A stretch of 64,000 nucleotides of DNA from Phytophthora quininea (taxonomy: Eukaryota > Oomycota > Peronosporomycetes > Peronosporales > Peronosporaceae): assembly GCA_011947345.1 (NCBI GenBank), contig JAAVTG010000057.1, positions 1 through 64,000 on the forward strand. Reading direction: 5' to 3'. The notes beneath the pieces were generated by a model. It saw only the letters and a list, made by a program, of their open reading frames with translations. It was not told the origin of the DNA and made no database searches. Below are positions 32,176 through 43,254 of the stretch, in pieces (within the stretch, counting starts at the first letter, position 1; every line of letters starts with the position of its first letter). A program made the translations under genes and the position numbers.

Positions 32176-32757
32176 TAATATCGCTTGCTGCACGGGTGGT
32201 GACAAGGTAGAATTATTTTGTCTTCAGGATGGCACGTGGACATAAATATTTACTACGTATGTGCCAATCTTCAATAGCACTATGTGCGCATCAGCTCGTT
32301 ACGGGAGTTGTAGAAGTCAACAGAGCTGTTTAAATCGACCCAAAATTAACAATACCGTAGTTTCCTGCGTACCTGTCTCTGGCTTTTGTTCGGGCACGAG
32401 CGACAGCAGCATTGGCAGCGCGCATGTTGTGTGTATGCTCGAAATTTTGACAGACCTTGTAGTTACCTTCTGGTAAATGTAGCTCGGGTGATATTTCTTC
32501 TCGATTGCATCCTCATGTTCCACAGTTTAGTTTAGCGGGCCAAGACCAAAATTCATCTGGTTGCATGAAGCAAACGCTTGTTCAATCGTTTGGCTATCGC
32601 ATTAAGCGAGAGATTCTGGATCAAATTGATCGGATCAAGGGAGGAAGATGATAGTATCGATTTTCGAGATCTAAAGCCAACCTTACCCATTTCTGACTGA
32701 CCTGCCTTCTTCGTTGGCAATAATCATCAGATCGGTATTCTCACAGCGCACACGTCT
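32176..32757. other. Spacer
   Basis: Short frames on both strands (32261-32523), no motif recognised. Duplicated at 49650-50231. Confidence 0.4.
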
Positions 32758-32965
32758 TTAGTCCACTTCCACCTTCGGACGAGTCTTTCCAGTGTGCTTA
32801 TAATAAGCAATCTCGTAGTCCAGCCACACTTTGTATTTCTTGCTCTGTGGGGCGGCGTCGCCCAGCTTGGCTAGACCCATTTTTTTATCATGAAGTCAGG
32901 GTCTCGTTTCAAACGGATCCACCTCGCAAACTTCTTTTCTTGCTTTGGCCCTGATAAGAGCCTCC
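32758..32965 (-). pseudogene. RXLR effector C-terminal fragment, copy 1
   Basis: The minus strand reads KKFARWIRLKRDPDF, then after a frame change in a run of A's MGLAKLGDAAPQSKKYKVW and LDYEIAYYKHTGKTRP, ending at the stop 32758-32760. These are W/Y-type helical segments of the same effector family as 17160-17880 (NEIAYYFYKHT) and 44104-44625 (KKFARWIRN). No signal peptide, RXLR or dEER part is found upstream, so this is a detached C-terminus. Confidence 0.6.
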
Positions 32966-33953
32966 TGGTGGTCCAGCGGGTGTGTATACAACTCACGAAG
33001 TTAATCCCCTCCGGTATCCAGAAGAAAGGAAATAAATAATTTTACATTCGAATTCAATCTTCATTCGAAAGTGCAGATTTCAGAATAGCAAATACCCCCA
33101 ACCATAAGAACAACCACGAAACAAATGTAGCATCTGAATCAACTCAACTTGGGCCAGGTAGAATGGAAATCAGGGAATCGGCTGGGTCTGCTGCATGGGA
33201 GTATTTGGCATGTACACGAACATCATATCCTTCGCACGCGGTAGGTACTTGAACAAATCGGCAGGCAAGCCTGAAGGTTATTTATTAGCAGCAAATGGCG
33301 CTTCGCACGATTTAGTGCGGTAATGACGTAGACATCACCTGTGCTTGATCCGATCTCGTTGCGGTCCTCTGCGCTATTTGCGTGCAACAGTCGACAGTGA
33401 TGTTGTACAGGAAGCATTGCCAGCCGGTAAGTACGCCGGAGATGTGAACTTCACAGGCGAAGCGAGCAGTCGTTGCCGATCACGTTCAAACAGCAGCGCG
33501 AGATTCTCATCCGTGGCCGCGAAGGGTTACGACGTCAGTCGTTCGCGACAATAGCGGTACATCGCGACGATTTCGGCCCCAACGTACGTGTCCAGCACCG
33601 CTAGTTTATTGTGCAGATTGCCGCGCTTCGGAAGCATAGCAATCGTGCTGTGGTACAGTGCCTCCGTCGTTGCAAACTTCTTCTTGGCCTTTTCTGGTTG
33701 TGTAGTTATCTAGGTCCTCGAAAAGCACGTAGTGTTTGTGCAGACTTTGGCGCACGTTGCTGCTTTCCGTCGCTGAGGCATTGCGCTGCAGCCATTTGAC
33801 GCACGCATCTCTAGTTCAGAATGGACCAGACCGATTACCTTCGTCGAAAATCGACGGCCCAGAACTGACGTTTGGTTTGCTCACGTGTCTACTGTAGAAA
33901 CTGTGTGAATCTGATATCGCAGCACAACACCACTGTCAACTTGGTGAACATGG
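32966..33953. other. Spacer with a possible decayed gene fragment
   Basis: A minus-strand reading near 33640-33820 (ACVKWLQRNASATESSNVRQ, then SLHKHYVLFEDLDNY) looks like coding sequence of a DNA-binding protein of the RFX/ARID type, but the resemblance is weak. Other frames are short. Duplicated at 50440-51427. Confidence 0.35.
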
Positions 33954-34448
33954 TCACGTTAAGTCCGCCAAGAAGACCGACAACTCCTCGGCATGCACGA
34001 GCGTCAATGCAGCGAGAAACCCTCCTCCATGCGGATCTACAAAAGCTATCCACAGCCACAATTCTCCAGACACCTTAGGATATTCAAGTCTTCCATTTGC
34101 TTGGTAGCTGAGAGGTGGACCTTGTATGAAATTCATGCACAACAACTCGATCAAGTTGGCGCAGTGGGGGAGTTCTCTTTTCCAGCAAAGCACCCCAACC
34201 ACTCCGCGATAGGCGTCACACACGTTCGAAGCAATAGCGCGACCCAACTCCCCAGCAGACTTGAAGACATCCAACTGCATGGCATCATGATTCCCCCATA
34301 AGCCGTTAGTTCTTCGCGCGATGTTCACAACATGTACGAGGCCTTCAACGCACATCCGCCCCTCGTAGTACATATCCAGATCTGACGTCATGAAGATGGT
34401 CGTGGTGTACAAAGGTGATCGCCAGTAAGAATTAGTAGCCGGAACCAA
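33954..34448 (-). pseudogene. Unidentified 164-residue frame, copy 1
   Basis: An open frame with a protein-like composition (EGLVHVVNIARRTNGLWGN; KSAGELGRAIASNVCDAYRG), no signal peptide and no motif I can name. It is identical in the second duplication copy. An overlapping plus-strand frame (33993-34301) is also open, so the coding strand is unsure. Probably a remnant of a host gene. Confidence 0.3.
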
Positions 34449-34899
34449 TAAACCACTGACTGAAAATTCTCGGCTTTCAGTTCATGTACCAGCTATCGTC
34501 GATGTTTTGTTCAGTACACCACTACAAGGCCATGGCAATCATGAGCAGTACACACCACAGCAAGAATGACCCGCTAATAAACCTGTCCATCAAGATACAT
34601 GCGTGTTTACCACAAGGCCGTAAATCCTGTCTGTGCTCCGCAGTTGGCAACCCGGTAGGTTTTCTTCTTCGTTTAACTTCCAGACGGAAAGAATAAATAA
34701 CTGCGCCAGCATGCCCCTTGGTTGTGGAGTTTGACAGCGCAGCCTATGAGTGTGATGGACATGTTGTTGAGCGTCTCGAGTCTTCTGGTAAAAGTTTGTT
34801 CGACCGCGTGGACGCCAATGCAACAAATTAGCGCCGGGAGGGGATAGTTTAGTACAACCTTGTCCTGAAAAGCATATGAAAGAATTGGTTCTCAAAATG

Positions 34900-35165
34900 A
34901 GCTCCCAAATGATCCTCCAACGAGAACCACTTCGTCAATCTCGGCAGGTGTTACATCAGTGTCTTTCAGTACATTGGCAACAATCCGAAGACACCTGACG
35001 CAAAAGCAAAACGCTCTCGCAGTTTTTGACCCATTGTCCGCTTAACCCAGCTGATCCTGTTCCCCACGGGCTCTGAAGACTCCATGGCCACCGCGGCATT
35101 ACCCACTTCTTTGCGGGGACCTGCGCGTCGAAGCGAACCACCGACAACGTCGTACATCCTCAATC
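34900..35165 (-). pseudogene. Possible HSP70-type gene fragment, copy 1
   Basis: The minus strand near 34910-34950 reads [14 protein letters not shown], matching the conserved nucleotide-binding-domain block [10 protein letters not shown] of HSP70/DnaK proteins. Upstream on the same strand KEVGNAAVAMESSEPVGNR, then [16 protein letters not shown], in another frame recalls the N-terminal HSP70 region before the RLIG block. The two are only about 150 bases apart where a real HSP70 has some 250 residues, so this is at best a heavily deleted fragment. Confidence 0.4.
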
Positions 35166-35299
35166 AACGCGATTCTTGAGGATCTTCACGTTGCCACATT
35201 CCCACATTCCCACGCCTGCAAACATGATCCAGAGAAACTTGGCAAATACCCAAAAACACATTGAGAAAAGACGAGAGCATCCTATATCAGTCGGTGTCG

Positions 35300-35835
35300 G
35301 CGCCCTCAAGGCACGATATGAAGATTTTTGCCGCTCTTCATGCTGGCGAACTCGAGCAATTCGGACAACGCTTGCTTATTTTCTGCTGATTTCCGTTCCT
35401 GTTCGTCAACCATCTTCCTCCTGGCCCTCTTCGAGGGCCGGTGCCGCCACCTCGCCGACGAAACGTGGATTCGAGGCAATGCTTCGACATCAGCGAACAA
35501 AACCTACGCCGCGTGCTCTTTTTGCCATTCTTATGACACGGGTCGAAGCGTGCCTGCCTCAGCCGAAGCTGCAAAGGGAGGAGGTACCGTAGCGCCCACT
35601 AGCTCTTGCACTTGCGCACGCTGCCGGTGTTGAGACTGGCGGAAGACGCGTACGATCTTCGCAGCGGTGATGCACGCCTCGCAGTGCGTAGCCGGCCACG
35701 CGTGGACGCAGCGCGGTTGGAAGCAGTGGCCGCAGTCCAGCTCCAGCACGACTTGCAGCCGTCCCAGCGTTTCGAGTTGTCGATGTCGGACGCGTGCCGC
35801 TTGACGTGGTCTTGGTCGTCGCTGGAAAGACTTGG
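35300..35835 (-). pseudogene. RING-finger-like gene fragment, copy 1
   Basis: The minus frame 35531-35749 reads LELDCGHCFQPRCVHAWP, ATHCEACITAAKIVRVFRQ, which has the CxH..C..CxxC half of a RING finger. The preceding CxxC pair (DGCKSC) is in an overlapping frame. Downstream a Lys/Arg-rich helical piece (RARRKMVDEQERKSAENKQ, ALSELLEFASM) continues in a third frame to about 35306. Frame changes and the missing first zinc half mark it as a pseudogene, unless introns explain the changes. Confidence 0.45.
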
Positions 35836-35841
35836 ATTTTG

Positions 35842-38800
35842 GGTTTATTTGAGATACGGTTTGTGGGGTTTGTTAAAGATACTGGGGAAATTCCGGGACC
35901 ACTTGGGACCACCCGGACCACCTAGACCACCTGGACCACATTCCCGCTCACTGTCCCCGGTATCTTTTATCCAATCAGGACGAACCACTACGGTGCAAAT
36001 TGATTAATACGCGAACGTTGAGTTGAGCGCTCGCACTGTGCGATGCGAATACTGCAAGCGTGCGTCGGCTGTATAAGATGGAGTACGTCGATGCCAAGGG
36101 TAACATCTATTTGTTCCTGTACAATCGAGCTTATCTAGTAGAAAGATATTTGTCTAACGTGTTCGACTGGTTTTGTGACAGCTTCAGGCAGCGCGGATTT
36201 TCCTTCGGGTCCCCGCATTTAACGTGTTTCACGCGACAGTCTTGGCAGGAAGTCGCCTTACGCTTCCTTGTAATCGGAGCTTGTGCTACAGCAGCTCGAG
36301 TTGGCGGAGTTGAAGCTGTTGTTGCTGGATCTGACAAAGGTGCGTCGTTGGACGCTGTTGACCTACGCGAGTTGAACTGATACCGCTCGCCCTTCCGTAT
36401 TCTCGTGCGCAGCTGGTTGTTCGTCATTGCAGTGCCCGGATAAAATTGCCGGAATATTTGCATGAGGTGAGCCGCTTTTCCACGAATGTTTTTGTATCTC
36501 TCGGCCTCTTCTACTAAGATGTCCATGTGCTCTCTGGAAATCTTTACAGGTGATGTAGGACGAACGAGCTCGTATTGTGGCTGCGTCGTAACATGAATTG
36601 TCGATTCGTGTGATGAAGCACTGCGTGGAGGTGAACAGCATTCTTCTCCCTCCATTAAACGCTCTCCAAGTGTGTTCAATACGCCAGTCCCAACCTCTTT
36701 CTCAGCGGAAACAACGCTGTGCTCATTCCCAGCTTCATTGCACTGTAGCTGCTCACTCCGAACAATCTTGAGCTTGATCTTGTAGGATTCAGTGGTCGTG
36801 TTTTTCTTCATTGCTCCCCATCGATTCATCAAAGCTGTTCTAGTGAACGAACGGATACCATTGCAAACGCAGCTTGCAAAGTCATAAACTTGGCAAAACG
36901 CTATTCGCTTCTGGCCAATGCAATTCGTTGCACGAAGCACATCGAATATGTCTCGTTGTAGCGCCTTCTCCCGATCGGTGGGATTACGAGCTACTTCTTG
37001 TTGCGATGGTTGGAAATGAAACAGTTTCTTTGATGTTGTAGCCGATGGTTTGCCAACCTCTTTCTGAATCAACTTTAGTTTTGCTTGAATTGTTCTGAAA
37101 CTACGACGACGTAGCTTTAGACGAGCATTCTTGTTAGAATCGACGACAAGATTGAACATGATTGTTGTGACTAGCACACTGTCGCCCCAGACTCGCGCAC
37201 ACTCGCTCTGTTCTCGCAGAACTTGACGCAAAAGTTCGTGTTCTTCTAACGAAAACCCCGCAGCTCCCTCACAACTATCGCCATCCATCCGAAGGCAGTG
37301 CATGAAGTCGTCAGACGCTACTAATCCCGACTGCAATGTCGTGGCATTTTTCAACAGTAGTTCCTTGATCGTTTTCATATGCTGTCTTGACTGAGTAAGG
37401 TTAGCTTCCAGCGCTTCCTCATCAATTCCAGTGCTCTGAAACATTTTCTTCCAGCTACTAAATAAAAAGTCTCGAGGCGTTGATGACCGATACTGCGGGG
37501 CGGGAATGGCAACTCCGAGACCAGTCTAAGCAGAAATCCATGTTCAGTGGTCGACTCTATTTGTCCATCGCCATACAACTTGCATATGGCAGCAGCTCGA
37601 CATGCTGCTATCAAGTCGGCGTTGCTAATTGCAGCATTTCTTCCAAAGCGGGCACCAACGTCAATATTATGCTGCACAATAAACACGTCCAGAATTCTTA
37701 AACCGATCTCTACTCTAACTTCGCGCGCGAGCAGCTTCTTTAGAGCAGAATGAAAGCCCTCAAGCTGACTTGTTGAAATCATTCGAACCGCAGGACCACC
37801 ACCCTCCCGATAAACATTTTCAGGGACGTATAAATCCCCTTTCTGGATTTGTTCTACATTGTGCTCAATACAACCGTCCCATTTTACTGTAGTACATCCA
37901 AGTTCACTACCAGGAATTCTGGAGAGCACTTCACGAACATTAGCTTCCATCTCCGCAGGTGGCCGTAGTTCTCGGTCAACGTCATACAGTGCGCTGGACA
38001 GCTCTTTGCACACACGCTTGCGAAGCGACTTGCACTTCACCTTTTCACTGAAACGCTGAATTACGTGAAAGGGATCCTGTTTAACCACCACAGAAGCACC
38101 GTACACACTTCCAACGAAGTTACGCACTGCAGAAGCATTATCTGACACCAAGTAGCACTCTCCATCACTTTGAAACTGCGACTGCACCTCCTCAAGCAGT
38201 TCAATGGTTTCTTCCTTGTTCTCAGAGCTGGTAAGACGGCGACCAACAATCTGACCGATCTCGTTCTGTAGCAGCAGCAACATTTTTGCATCCACTAGAT
38301 TATCACGCAGTCCGTGACCCTCCCAGTTTTTCAGACGCTTGCAGAATTTGACGGAGTGGTCGATGCGTATTACTTTTTGACAACACATTGTTTCATCAGC
38401 ATCTCGCACAGAGAGCTGTACAGTTCTGTGTGCTTCATCCAAGCAAATGTGAGTGATCCACGCGAAGTGACCGAGTTCCGCTTCAAATACGCCTCTGCGG
38501 TGGGTGGGGTTGGTGCCAAGTAGCTAGGATTAGCGCCATGATTTCGCCTCACTGTGTATGCGAACTTTGTAAGAAGCTCGTAGAATCGATTTCGACGCCG
38601 CCGCTCGAGATGATTTAAAGTATTCGCCAAGCCATTTGGTGACATCATGCCTTCGTGAACGCGCTGCATTAGCTGCTTCGAGAAGCCCATTTTCTTGCTC
38701 AAAACAAACGGCAGATGGATCATCAGATCTGGGTTGTGTGAGATGAACATTGATCCCAGCGTTGAGAAGGTTCTCGCTTTGCTTTCCACTCTATTCCCCA

Positions 38801-39252
38801 TGCACTGATACTTGATATACAATACGTTGTACTTACAATCCACGTCTTCCACCGTCCGTTGTTTGCGCTCTTTAATATTTGGATCACATTCGCAGTCTTT
38901 GAAAACGCAAGCAGGTTTGTTCAAGCGCCGCCCAACCTCCGGGATCCACACCAACTAAGGCCGAGAAAATATAGAGATAATGTCCGAGTCAGCACAAGTA
39001 GTTTCTGGATACACGAGCTGGGGTGGGAATGCACGATTGTCCATTGCAAGTTGAATTAATCTCCTCTTTTCGTCAGCCGAAAGCATGCCTTGAGCGGAGT
39101 CACACGCAGGAACTTTCATCTTGTCCAAGCGCCTCAACTCGGCGTTTGAATCTGTTTAACGTCCCGCCAAGCACAAAATAAATTTAGCGGCGACCGTCGG
39201 ACCGGAATTCCGGAGATAATGGGGCCTGCCGGCCCCGGTATCTCAATAAACC
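35842..39252 (-). mobile_element. TIR DNA transposon of uncertain superfamily
   Basis: A 3.4-kb insertion present only in duplication copy 1. Its ends are imperfect inverted repeats: GGTTTATTTGAGATAC..AAATTCCGG on the left, and GGTTTATTGAGATACC..GGAATTCCGG on the reverse complement of the right end. No clear target duplication was seen. In copy 2 the corresponding place holds 182 other bases (53313-53494), so this was not a simple clean insertion. It carries one transposase-like gene in three frames (36131-38954). Confidence 0.8.
36131..38954 (-). pseudogene. DDE transposase-like gene, frameshifted
   Basis: Three consecutive minus frames overlap and together give about 900 residues. The first (38954-38370) has a Cys-rich start (CVFKDCECDPN), then LPFVLSKKMGFSKQLMQRV, a pattern seen beside transposase domains in fungal and oomycete elements. 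The second (38442-37375) holds the likely catalytic core: RIDHSVKFCKRL (first Asp), YLVSDNASAV and QDPFHVIQRFSEKV (second Asp region), SQLEGFHSALKK (candidate Glu). The third (37444-36131) is a long helical, Lys-rich C-terminus ending in CQDCRVKHVKCGDPKENPRC, a compact Cys cluster. Breaks are near 38430 and 37430. I cannot place it in a named superfamily. Confidence 0.7.
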
Positions 39253-39461
39253 ACATAGCTAAATGCTTTTGGTGGAGCTTTTTGTTTTTGCGTCTGCCGT
39301 TTGAGGCCAAAAATCTTTACTTGAGTCGCGAACCTTTCACACGGCTAACTTCGATAATGTTTACGTATCGTTTTGTATAGTGCTGTGGTTACAGCAGGAT
39401 TGGTCCCAAGACAGACGATGATAGACGTCACCGATGAGTTATTGTCCGACTTACCACGCCA

Positions 39462-39479
39462 GCTCACTTTCAGACATTC
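39462..39479 (+). promoter_or_regulatory. Inr-FPR core promoter
   Basis: GCTCACTTTCAGACATTC lies about 20-38 bases before the ATG at 39500. Same at 53702-53719. Confidence 0.6.
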
Positions 39480-39499
39480 TTCGCACCAGACCGACCTCG

Positions 39500-39748
39500 A
39501 TGCGACCATACTGCATCATTTTGGTGGATCTGATCAGCGTACTGGCCAGATTCGACACCGCCGTGGCCAATTCGCCCAGGGCTGTCGACAGAATCTACTT
39601 CGAGAAGTTCCGGACACGCGGAAGTAGCAGGGCGAGTGAAAGCGAGGGAGGCAAGAGCGTGGCGACGCGTGTGTATGGGCCTCAGCGCGTGTTCGGTGTT
39701 ATAGTTGACCTGGAGACTAACGTGTATTCGGCTGTGTTCAGCGACTAA
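39500..39748 (+). pseudogene. Effector N-terminus (signal peptide, no RXLR), copy 1
   Basis: Starts MRPYCIILVDLISVLARFDT then AVANSPRAVDRIYFEKF. The first 24 residues clearly resemble the signal peptides of the RXLR genes at 18898 and 61878 (MRPHC.. ACFDTVTAN; MRPYCLVL). No RXLR or dEER motif follows, and the frame soon becomes non-effector sequence, ending at 39748 where the Crypton coding region begins on the other strand. An effector C-terminus on the same strand lies beyond the Crypton (42128-42440), so the two may be halves of one interrupted gene. Confidence 0.6.
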
Positions 39749-41771
39749 CCTGTTCCAGAAAGTTCTGTGTGCATCCGGGGGCAGGGTCTTGGATAGCGGG
39801 GTTTGCAGAAGCTGTTCGTGGCGCTCGATCTTGAGTTCAAAGCGCCGGAGCGGTGAAGAGAACGAAGGTGCTTAAGGATGGCACCGGAGTCGCGCGAACT
39901 GATACCATGTTCGTCGAAAAAGGCACCGACGGACTTCTCCGCGCGGATTCCAACGGATAGCACCTGGCCGCGGAAGTTTGCTACTGCCGTGTCGAGGACA
40001 AAGCCGTCATCCAAGAACAGCTTCATGTAGGCAACTACCTGCTTGGCTTCGGACCGCTGCTGCTTCGTGATCGGTGCCCGCCACATCGGTGGTTCTTGAG
40101 CGTACCAAGCGTACCAAGTCGCGTGAAGGTGAGTCACTGCTGACCTGCGCTGCCTTTTCTTGATCTGACTGACATCGGGCGCGCTAGTTCCCGGCTTGTC
40201 TCGTTTGCGTGTTGGGGCTTGCATCTTAGCCTCAAGCGCGTCCATGCGAGCATCTTGACGCTGGACGTGCTCGATAAGGTGGTTAATCACAGCAGCCTGG
40301 TGATTGATGATCCTCTGTTCTGCGCTTGGTTTCGTCGGTTGCTGGGGTGTAGGCTTTGCAGGTGAAGGTGTGCTATCACAGCAGGACGGCTCTGGACTAG
40401 CAAGACGTGACGATCACGCCACTAACTCAGCGAACGAGCGTCCTGCCTCCGCAACGCAGGCATCGATGCGCATGACAGCAGGGGCTTCAGCGTTTAAGGT
40501 CTTCAACAACGGGTAGTGGCAGATCACACTTGAGGTGAGCACGTCGAGAACAGCTGCATTAAGGTTGTTGCGGACGGCTTGGATTTTGTAGCAGGTGGTG
40601 AACAGGAGGTGCTGGAATCTGGAGACCGTGCCCCTCGTCCTCGGGTCGAATGCTGTCAAGTTTTGCAGCACCACAGATGCCTTTGCCTCGTGCCCACCGA
40701 GTATCTTGCTAACCTTGTGATTGTCTTTGCCGGTGTTGAAATGTAGATAAACTCCTTGCTTGTTGTACTCACGTTCCAGACACCTCGGTCAAACATCCAC
40801 CGTGCCGTGAGCTCATCGCTCCCGCTGGCGTGCTGAGCATTGCCACGCCGGAAGGAGTGCGACGTCAGCGCTGTAGTGACTCCAGCAGCTGCAGCGATCC
40901 GGTCCAGCACGCGGTTCACATGGGAGTAGATGATTGAGGTCGTCTCTGCTCCTGCTGTCGTCGGTGATCTGAGCCCAGCAGACTCAACAGGGTGGTCGAG
41001 GACTTCCAACAACGGCACGCCCGGAGTGAGCGAGATAGCAGCTTGGGCGGGCGTCTCGGACATGTTGTCGATGACGTCGGGCGACGGTGCCGTCTGCATG
41101 ACCAGGGCCAGCGCCATTGCTAGCGGCGGGCAGGTCTCGACTCGTGACCTCGAACTCTGTTCCGGAGAAGAGGGACAAACCTTGCTCCTCGGATGTCTTC
41201 ATCCGGATGAAGCGCACGAAGAGAACGTTGCCGGCATCGATGGACACGTTGGTCTTCCGGAGAAGCGCGAGATCCGAGGCTCTCCCGAACAGGTGCCACA
41301 GGTGACACAACAGCGCAGCATCCTGGTAGTCAGTAGAGCAGCTCGCATTAACATACAAATACACAAGCATTCGTTTTAAGTCAACCTTTGTACATGGTGG
41401 CGCCTTACTGATAATTCCGCCACCGACACGCTTCATGCAAAAACTGTCGAGAGCTTTCCCCATTTTGAGCAGGCGAGCTTCCAATGAGGCTCAATGTAAA
41501 GGAAACGGATTGGTCAGCCAAAGTTTTGCCTGCTGACAGTAGTGCACCGATGTGTTTCGAGCCAGCGGCTTGCCTTTCCTGCCCTCGTTAAAAGCGAGAT
41601 GCATTGCAAATTTGTACATGACGGACACAAAACACCTCCCACTCTCGTCACGCTCAACACACACACATGCTCTTCGCTCACACCCTCAGACTTAAGAAGC
41701 CTTATCAATGCCGTCACTGCAGTTGCCTTCGCACGCTTGGAGTTGCCGGGCGCCAACTCCTCTAAACCCAT
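39745..41771 (-). mobile_element. Crypton-type tyrosine recombinase element, copy 1
   Basis: A long minus-strand coding region in several frames. From the N-terminus: MGLEELAPGNSKRAKATAV near 41771, a helical domain, then HLFGRASDLALLRKTNV (first catalytic Arg region) near 41280, TSHSFRRGNAQHASG (H-x-x-R box) near 40850 and the DRGVW..Y region near 40770. A coiled segment follows (NHLIEHVQRQDARMDALEA), then HATWYAWYAQEPPMWRA, resembling the GCR1_C DNA-binding domain found in many Cryptons. There are no RT or RNase H motifs, unlike the DIRS-like element at 2190. Several stops and frame changes; this copy has at least two extra one-base losses near 39800-39840 compared with 53978-56013. Ends are unmapped, since Cryptons lack inverted repeats. 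Confidence 0.85.
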
Positions 41772-42127
41772 GCCTCTCTAGTCGGATAAACGGAAAATAT
41801 GCGAGTGATATGCTTTTGACGGCCTTTTGAGAGGAGATACACATATTTAACGGAGCTTTCCGACCCGATACGTCGGAATGGCTGGCTTACACGACTTGCC
41901 TTTTCTCTAGACATGTCATTGGTCAAAACTTGGGATGCGTAGCGATTGGTTGATAATTTCTATTTTGAACTTTCATTGGCTTTTAAGATCGATACAAACT
42001 CGTAATGAAGTCGGATAAACTGCCATATTTCAACCATAAGAACAACCAGGAGACAAGTTAAGCACCTGAATCAACTCATTGACGGTGTCACCTTCGCCAT
42101 TATTGCGTAAGCGCTTGCTGGGTTTGT
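41772..42127. other. Spacer between Crypton and effector fragment
   Basis: AT-rich, no gene seen. It may include the unrecognised right end of the Crypton. The last part (AACCATAAGAACAACCA..GCACCTGAATCAACTCA) also occurs near 33099-33150. Confidence 0.4.
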
Positions 42128-42440
42128 TTGCCGACGGCGTTGGGGGAGTTAGCCACGATGCGGAAGCCTGCAGAAGCCAGAGCAGAGGCGGCGAAAACTG
42201 CTGCAACGACCGAAAAGGAATCGGCGAGGCTATTCCATGCTGCGACGAAGTCTGCTGAAGAAGTGGCCAAGACTGCCAACCCGAATTCCGAGGAGATGAA
42301 TTTATTCTCCACGTGGATTAGCGACGGCTGGGATGTCAAGTACATCGAGAAGAGGCTGTGTCTGACCAAGCTGGATGACCGCGCCAAGGAGAGCAAGAAC
42401 TACAACTTGACAGAGAAGCACAAAAGCTGTACAAGAGCCT
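42128..42440 (+). pseudogene. RXLR-family effector C-terminus, copy 1
   Basis: An Ala/Lys/Glu-rich helical piece (KPAEARAEAAKTAATTEKE), then EEMNLFSTWISDGWDVKYIE and KRLCLTKLDDRAKESKNYN. This W-type segment matches the C-terminal halves at 58122-58510 and 31607-31800. There is no signal peptide or RXLR upstream. The frame runs on to 42532 in 3' flank shared with the opposite-strand effector. It lies tail to tail with the intact gene at 42588-43208. Confidence 0.7.
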
Positions 42441-42499
42441 TTCCCGGTGGTAAAACTTTGTTCAACTCATCATATTCGGAATATACAACTGTGGTAGAA

Positions 42500-42590
42500 G
42501 CGTCCAGCAAAAGGCAAAACGTGTTTGTATAGGATATACCTTTATGGACAAACTACGCTGTTGAGTTTGCTAGAACCAAAACCACCACTA
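42500..42590. repeat. Effector 3' repeat unit, one copy
   Basis: A single copy of the unit found twice behind 15846-16664 and three times at 57880-58130 (AACGTGTTTGTATAGGA.. ACAAACTACGCTGTTGAG). Confidence 0.85.
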
Positions 42591-43208
42591 GCTTCGGGTA
42601 CCACCGGCAGCGGCGGCAGGAGCAGCACCAGCAGCGGCAGGAGCAGCGGCAGGAGCAGCACCAGCAGCGGCAGGAGCAGCAGCAGCAGTGTCCTTACCCT
42701 TGGCTTTGGCGTGCATACTCTTGTACGTCTCCATAAATTTAGAGATCTTCTGGTTGTCGCCGTATTTCTCCGCTTTGAGGAAGTTTTCCATTTTCTCAGT
42801 AGGCCATCCCTTACCGATAAATGCAGCAGCCAGCTTCTTGTCATTGAGCTCCGCCTTGGTAGCCTTGACTTCTTCTTGCAGGGTTTTCTTCATGGCTGCT
42901 TGGATCTTTTTATCCGCTTCCTTTTGAAGCTTAGCAGCGGCCTTCTCGGCCGCCTTGGCCTCGCTCTTCGCCGCTTGCTTCATCTTCAACAGCTGGTAAT
43001 GGTTGAGACCAAGAAATCTCTCTTCATCATCGTCGTCGCCGCTACCGTCGACACCCTCGTTGTCCGCAACTTCGGCACGAAGCATGCGCTTGTCAGAGTG
43101 GCCACCAACTGCACTAACCGACAGTGTAGGAGTGGAATTGGCCACAGCATTGTCAAAGCAGACCAGCAGAAGGTTGATAGCCATAAAAGCGATGCAGTGC
43201 AGATGCAT
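42588..43208 (-). CDS. RXLR-dEER effector with short Ala/Pro tail
   Basis: Intact, 206 residues. The signal peptide (MHLHCIAFMAINLLLVCF) ends near residue 23, RMLR is at 41-44 and DDDDEER at 58-64. The box GLNHYQLLKMKQAAK follows, then a Lys/Ala/Glu-rich helical region and the W segment FIGKGWPTEKMENFLKAEKY with METYKSM. It ends in a 30-residue Ala/Pro tail and GGTRS. It is a close paralogue of 15846-16664: residues TPTLSVSAVGGHSDKRMLRA are shared exactly. The tail is much shorter. The start at 43208 is preferred over an in-frame ATG at 43280 because it puts the signal peptide first and fits the promoter at 43237-43254. A predicted secreted virulence protein acting inside host cells; target unknown. 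Confidence 0.95.
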   Translation of the reverse strand: MHLHCIAFMAINLLLVCFDNAVANSTPTLSVSAVGGHSDKRMLRAEVADNEGVDGSGDDDDEERFLGLNHYQLLKMKQAAKSEAKAAEKAAAKLQKEADKKIQAAMKKTLQEEVKATKAELNDKKLAAAFIGKGWPTEKMENFLKAEKYGDNQKISKFMETYKSMHAKAKGKDTAAAAPAAAGAAPAAAPAAAGAAPAAAAGGTRS

Positions 43209-43236
43209 TGTTGTCGGATGGTTGTCTTGGAATGAA

Positions 43237-43254
43237 GCCAATTGGAGAATGAGC
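43237..43254 (-). promoter_or_regulatory. Inr-FPR core promoter
   Basis: The minus strand reads GCTCATTCTCCAATTGGC, about 30-46 bases before the ATG at 43208. Confidence 0.75.

Larger units (their letters stand above)
20940..42540 (+). repeat. Segmental duplication, copy 1
   Basis: Matches 45120-57905 in the same orientation with very few differences, apart from insertions: Gypsy 22547-29266 and a TIR element 35842-39252 here, a solo LTR 56701-57819 there. Offsets are 24192 before the Gypsy, 17471-17474 between the two insertions and 14240-14243 after the TIR element. Net shared length is about 11-12 kb. Near-identity begins inside the hAT element. Past about 42540 similarity continues only in the tails of different effectors. 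Confidence 0.92.

Noticed and set aside
33954..34448. Assignment to malate dehydrogenase or another enzyme
   Set aside because: Considered because of a few suggestive words, but no cofactor or active-site motif could be placed; left unassigned.
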